From Tiamatella sp964451715 (GTDB lineage Archaea; Thermoproteota; Thermoprotei_A; Sulfolobales; Acidilobaceae), in NCBI GenBank assembly GCA_964451715.1, contig CAYVIZ010000044.1, positions 1 through 8,227 of the forward strand: a stretch of DNA of 8,227 nt, read 5' to 3'. A program made the translations under genes and the position numbers. The notes beneath the pieces were generated by a model, which worked only from the letters and a program-made list of their open reading frames with translations, was not told the origin of the DNA and ran no database searches. Positions 6,001 through 8,227 of the stretch are shown here, piece by piece; within the stretch, counting starts at the first letter, position 1; every line of letters begins with the position of its first letter.

Positions 6001-7738
6001 TGTAGTATCAGAGGACGAGTCAAGCTCTGACGCGGTCCGCTTTGCATCTCCTAAACTCCAATTAGCAGCTGAGAACTCTTGGAACCCTAGCTTCATGTGG
6101 TATGTAAGAGAATTCTTCAAGCCCAGCGAGTTCACCGAGACAGCTATGCAAGGCCTTATAGGCTTAGGTAAAGGCACGATAGAGACTGTTTCCCTCGGCT
6201 TCATACAGATGGAGGCTGAAAACGACTATCAAGCAGCAGGTAAGATAGTTGGTGTCGTGGCAGCAAATGTTGAGATGATCCTCGCAGAACCCCTTATGGG
6301 TGCTAAGCTTGAACAGCTAGGAACAGCAGCCTTTAGTGCTGCAAGTAAGACACTTCAAGGTATCGCAGAATCCGGCTCAAGGCTGGCCTTCCTATACAAG
6401 ATGGAAGGAAAATTCAAGACTCTAGCGGGACTAGAGAGAATTGTTATGACTACGGAAGAAGGCGAGGTCTGGGGGACCATTTTCAAGTGGAGCTTCAATG
6501 AAAACTTCGCTGAGCAGGGATGGTATCTAGGTATAGGATATATTAGAAATGAAGTGGTTAATATCAACGGAAAGTTGATAGCAAAGACTTTCTTCCACTA
6601 TTATCCTAGAGCCGGAAAAGTTGCAGTATACATGTTCGGAAAAATTAGAGACGTACCGCTCAGACAGTTTTACCGGTTAGGTGTTTTACTTAGGATGAAA
6701 AACATGCTTTCGAGGGAGGGATTCTTCGGCCCTCTAGGACGTGAGATGCTTGAATCCCTTAGTGACCCGAGGATGCTTGCATTAGGGGGTCTAGCCCTCA
6801 CACCTCCCCTATGGCAATGGCTATGGATAACCGGGCTAGCAGAGAACTTAGGTATTGTCTCGTTCAGTGCTGACCCCAACTATGCAGAGATAACACCCTC
6901 ACCCTTCATATCTGACAAGACTAAGGAAGCCTATGCAAAAATACATTTCGAGAACCTGCCCAATGCTACTGCACCAGCATACAATATAACAGTCAAGATC
7001 CACCTCGAGGGACCGGTTAACGCTTCAACATTAAGGCTCTGGGATGCCAGTCACCCAGAGACTATGGAGAACTACAACATAACGCATGAAAACGGGGAGA
7101 TAGTTATTACAGTCAGATTTACCAATATAACGCTACCTCCAAACAAGGAGCCACCCGAGGGCGAGGGATGGCTTGCCGTGAAGTTCATGCTTAACAATGA
7201 CGCGGAGCCCGGAGACAGAGTAAAGGTTTATGCTGACGTCTACTTCGACTATAATCCTCCCGTCAGGACAAACACCGCGGAGTCTATCTACGACCCAGAG
7301 CCTCCGAGAACATCGTTCACAGCAAACACTAGGCCCGGAGGCCTAACACTGTCCCCGACATGTTCCGACGCTGTCTCCGGGTGTAACATCACCATGCTCA
7401 TGATAACAGGCCTACAAGGATCTTCATATGGTCCGTTCACAGTAAACACTAGCACCTCTATAGACATACCCTTACAACCTGGCATATACATGATAACACT
7501 CATATCACGAGATAACGCTGGCAATATAGCCGAATACACGGCCAACATAACAGTTCCGGAGAACCCTGAGAAGGAGTCAACCCTAACCACAACCTCAGAA
7601 ACCACTACTAGTCGCTTCACTAGTCCGAGTATAACACCCAAAGAGGAAAGCCATGGCAACACGTATCTTTTAACTGCCATACTAGCCGCCATCATAGCAG
7701 TAGTAATACTGTTGTACACGCGTAAGCATAAACCATGA
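3041..7738 (+). CDS. Giant membrane-anchored multidomain surface protein
   Basis: Started at TTG 3041 the protein has 1565 residues and begins with a clean signal peptide: NWNINSR, hydrophobic core 9-28, cleavage near VSA30. GTG 2978 would add 21 residues before it. Residues ~40-560 are beta-rich, with propeller-like blades such as TSDGGFLALL (321-330) and EGTIKWSAYLN (403-413). Residues ~615-736 resemble an ASH/HYDIN beta-sandwich (VDFGQVHVGEE near 620), and ~739-850 a second sandwich (VYITNVGNGE). Residues ~870-1275 are largely helical with hydrophobic stretches. Residues ~1278-1418 match the bacterial surface-domain signature: DPN, then HFENLPNATAPA (1302-1313), then FDYNPPVRTNT. An Ig-like domain with C1441/C1448 and RDNAGN follows. 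A Thr/Ser-rich stalk (~1508-1540), one membrane helix (1542-1559) and a basic RKHKP tail anchor it. Many NxS/T sequons suggest glycosylation outside the cell. No catalytic site is recognised; adhesion, envelope structure or cell-cell interaction are possible. Confidence 0.88.
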   Translation: MNWNINSRLLFSALIILAIIGEVSLPVVSALSSGLGPAFNSVEKIPVVKPSRDYLPANYTHALNFIFKFTDAPENQQRENGIATTLLHDNIVRVYAYNSYNNRLAIADVDLVTLERRVKWRLLQYFEIPSKTSPYITVEGKSYPVVTYFQGSKPLILGSHDTGQETVLVSYLYRKFVPAIEFYHGSYRQGYRGVGPLVITVLNKRDAETYLLDLGARDSRMRTSTGVMNMFPPGERAALHTSIKFIDGRLQVAQATLERPGFPVMGWLDYVNLTTMGTRDRSFIETPGAIIASIDLSGMNVINASFIHADGYNVTAKAIPTSDGGFLALLAAEKSVLIIKIGSNFSIEWSTEVDLNAPLVPYMKSRGIQPVYQAAFRIAEAGNGYAVLLPMDGKPLLVFLDFEGTIKWSAYLNTTKIGNFVNAHLSASNNMIYVTWHTGPPPGSHTSNGIALVTLVSTSGKVIGFYSSNSHVEAYEDLFAEVHGELGNGTTILCRPEGYRWSRVPGYIDAAYLMEDYETMDLGGPGNPFTRFMSNEEGLAEGIGWNVSTTGMPWVNATYGYTNITLEYYSKVVFTRTGGSVKADNLEIRATRIATVIEDPNTVWFLPSFYYPIAILPEEVDFGQVHVGEEKAVDLEMIWLTQIPETAESISYHNPASENPDFRVDKPIWVALGGIKNPDIDVGKRVRVRLYFKPSKPGMATSTYGIAQGPRGLYVWSPISFNYPRQTIPLRGFGVAENQSIKTGWFPATLGLSAASYSMPGHILPGQPYRESVYITNVGNGEMVFLEGVMVLPGSKVLKVEGADMVIGIPGEPLDPFFVVAVKLKPLETRRLDIYMKLNAEIADPQSPLHLLSRRSFRHGVIVGEVASLPQYLWNSIVAKYKGKEYLAVDEAMKASKAYIEDQLISFFTSRSIDEAGSLLDRLNMENPVLFDYIKYLVLTGTLLTDNWMFRDNDTAKIYPSNTTDDKVSVPVTQVIVKDNTTLEMIPVVSEDESSSDAVRFASPKLQLAAENSWNPSFMWYVREFFKPSEFTETAMQGLIGLGKGTIETVSLGFIQMEAENDYQAAGKIVGVVAANVEMILAEPLMGAKLEQLGTAAFSAASKTLQGIAESGSRLAFLYKMEGKFKTLAGLERIVMTTEEGEVWGTIFKWSFNENFAEQGWYLGIGYIRNEVVNINGKLIAKTFFHYYPRAGKVAVYMFGKIRDVPLRQFYRLGVLLRMKNMLSREGFFGPLGREMLESLSDPRMLALGGLALTPPLWQWLWITGLAENLGIVSFSADPNYAEITPSPFISDKTKEAYAKIHFENLPNATAPAYNITVKIHLEGPVNASTLRLWDASHPETMENYNITHENGEIVITVRFTNITLPPNKEPPEGEGWLAVKFMLNNDAEPGDRVKVYADVYFDYNPPVRTNTAESIYDPEPPRTSFTANTRPGGLTLSPTCSDAVSGCNITMLMITGLQGSSYGPFTVNTSTSIDIPLQPGIYMITLISRDNAGNIAEYTANITVPENPEKESTLTTTSETTTSRFTSPSITPKEESHGNTYLLTAILAAIIAVVILLYTRKHKP

Positions 7739-7739
7739 C

Positions 7740-7790
7740 TTTTAATTTTTAATATTCAATTCTATATTCTGAGATATTCCTTTTATCATT
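7740..7790 (+). terminator. T-rich terminator region after the giant gene
   Basis: Directly after the stop, CTTTTAATTTTTAATATTC and further T-rich runs up to TCCTTTTATC form the kind of T-tract at which archaeal RNA polymerase stops. No stable hairpin precedes it. Confidence 0.55.
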
Positions 7791-8003
7791 AATATTAACC
7801 TCTATTATAAACGCCTTGAAGAATCGAAGAAGTGTAGAAACGACCTTGATGCGTGATTACATCGAGGGCTTCTGTGGAGTTTTCAGCTCATTTAGCGGAT
7901 ACCCTCTGTCTCCTAGGCATCATGGATTCAGGGGTAGTGTTTGAGGATTTGAGGAGGGTGTCGAGATTAGTTTTCCAAGCTTGTGTGACGCCCGTGGCTA
8001 CAA
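7791..8003. other. Gene-poor stretch with a TATA box and a doubtful small ORF
   Basis: Between the giant gene and the PIN-domain gene I see no convincing gene. TTATAAAC (7805-7812) is a good rightward TATA element predicting a start near 7835. ATG 7849 then opens a 31-codon frame beginning MRDYIEGFCGVF and ending with TGA at 7942-7944. An overlapping frame from GTG 7853 runs to 8038, into the PIN-domain gene. Neither has a ribosome site. The leftward strand after the PIN gene is also open for about 45 codons in one frame but lacks a start. A gene remnant or short untranslated RNA is possible. Confidence 0.35.
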
Positions 8004-8227
8004 TTACTCGATGTCGTCTAGGCTTGCCGTCCTTATGATTCCATCCGCGGCTTGAGAAAGCTTTCGGTCTTCTGTTACGAGTGTTAGATTGTGTTTCTTG
8101 GCTAGCGCTATGTATGATGCATCATAGACTGTTAACCCATTTGAGGCTGCTATCCGGAGGATATCGTGTTCTAGGCCGTTGGGCTCTAGTATTACCATGT
8201 TTCGGATCAGCTCTGTGAAGACGCTGG
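8004..8227 (-). CDS. vapC: VapC-type PIN-domain toxin, C-terminal part (cut by window edge)
   Basis: The visible 73 residues end in a TAA at 8006-8004, and the frame runs open through the right edge. The ATG at 8198 is internal, because in-frame codons upstream read SVFTELIRN. The segment shows the second half of a PIN domain: LTVYDASYIALA, with the Asp that is the third conserved metal-binding acid, then NLTLVTEDRKL with the fourth acidic site (TED), and a closing helix and strand. PIN toxins of the VapBC class are Mg/Mn-dependent RNases that cut tRNA or rRNA and are held by a VapB antitoxin, normally encoded just upstream, which here would be beyond position 8227. The usual length is about 130 residues, so a little over half is present. 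The fold is clear; the toxin role depends on finding VapB outside the window. Confidence 0.85.
   Translation of the reverse strand, partial: SVFTELIRNMVILEPNGLEHDILRIAASNGLTVYDASYIALAKKHNLTLVTEDRKLSQAADGIIRTASLDDIE

Noticed and set aside
7288..7719. Leftward 143-codon open frame antisense to the end of the giant gene
   Set aside because: It is a shadow caused by the Thr/Ser/Ile codon bias of the real gene; no ribosome site, and the coding strand carries recognisable domains.
7880..7930. Possible leftward C/D box RNA (ATGATGC followed by CTGA about 40 nt later)
   Set aside because: Box C has one mismatch, flanking bases cannot form a terminal stem, and no TATA box lies at the right distance.
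7853..8038. Rightward 61-codon frame from GTG 7853
   Set aside because: It overlaps the convincing PIN-domain gene by 35 bp, starts with GTG without a ribosome site and shows no known motif; kept only as a note in the gene-poor stretch.
1..8227. CRISPR array, insertion sequence or tRNA gene
   Set aside because: No regularly spaced direct repeats, no transposase frame and no tRNA cloverleaf were seen on either strand.

Overview
The window looks like chromosomal DNA of a hyperthermophilic crenarchaeon (Thermoproteota, Desulfurococcales-like). Signs are Shine-Dalgarno stretches matching GGAGGTGAT, TTG starts, heavy use of AGG/AGA and ATA codons, TATA boxes about 25-30 bp before inferred transcript starts, pyrimidine-rich ends of transcription, and protein types common in that group. 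No species is claimed.

Layout. At the left edge a possible 17-residue tail of a rightward gene overlaps the end of a leftward gene for an 82-residue two-helix membrane protein. The next 357 bp hold no long gene but are not empty. They contain a TATA box followed at the right distance by a candidate C/D box guide RNA (about 424-491), then a second TATA box inside an inverted repeat and a 13-codon micro-ORF. A rightward metallophosphoesterase gene (647-1411) follows, started by TTG. After it lies a perfect 16-bp inverted repeat (1421-1461), then a rightward gene for a one-cysteine thioredoxin-fold protein with a helical C-terminal domain. That gene converges with a leftward ferritin-like protein gene, 5 bp apart.

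A 218-280 bp divergent control region, with an operator-like inverted repeat just before a TATA box, separates the ferritin-like gene from a very large rightward gene (3041 or 2978 to 7738). It encodes a secreted surface protein of about 1565 residues: signal peptide, beta-propeller-like repeats, two beta-sandwich domains of ASH/HYDIN type, a long helical region, a surface-protein beta domain carrying the bacterial-type FENLPNATAPA signature, an Ig-like domain, a Thr/Ser-rich stalk and a C-terminal membrane anchor. A T-rich tract ends it. The right edge holds the C-terminal half of a leftward VapC-type PIN-domain toxin cut by the window end.

The genes do not form one operon. The ferritin-like and thioredoxin-fold proteins may both serve redox or metal stress, but their convergent orientation argues against co-transcription. 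The points of most interest are the unlabelled guide RNA candidate with its own promoter, the 16-bp inverted repeat, and the architecture of the giant surface protein.
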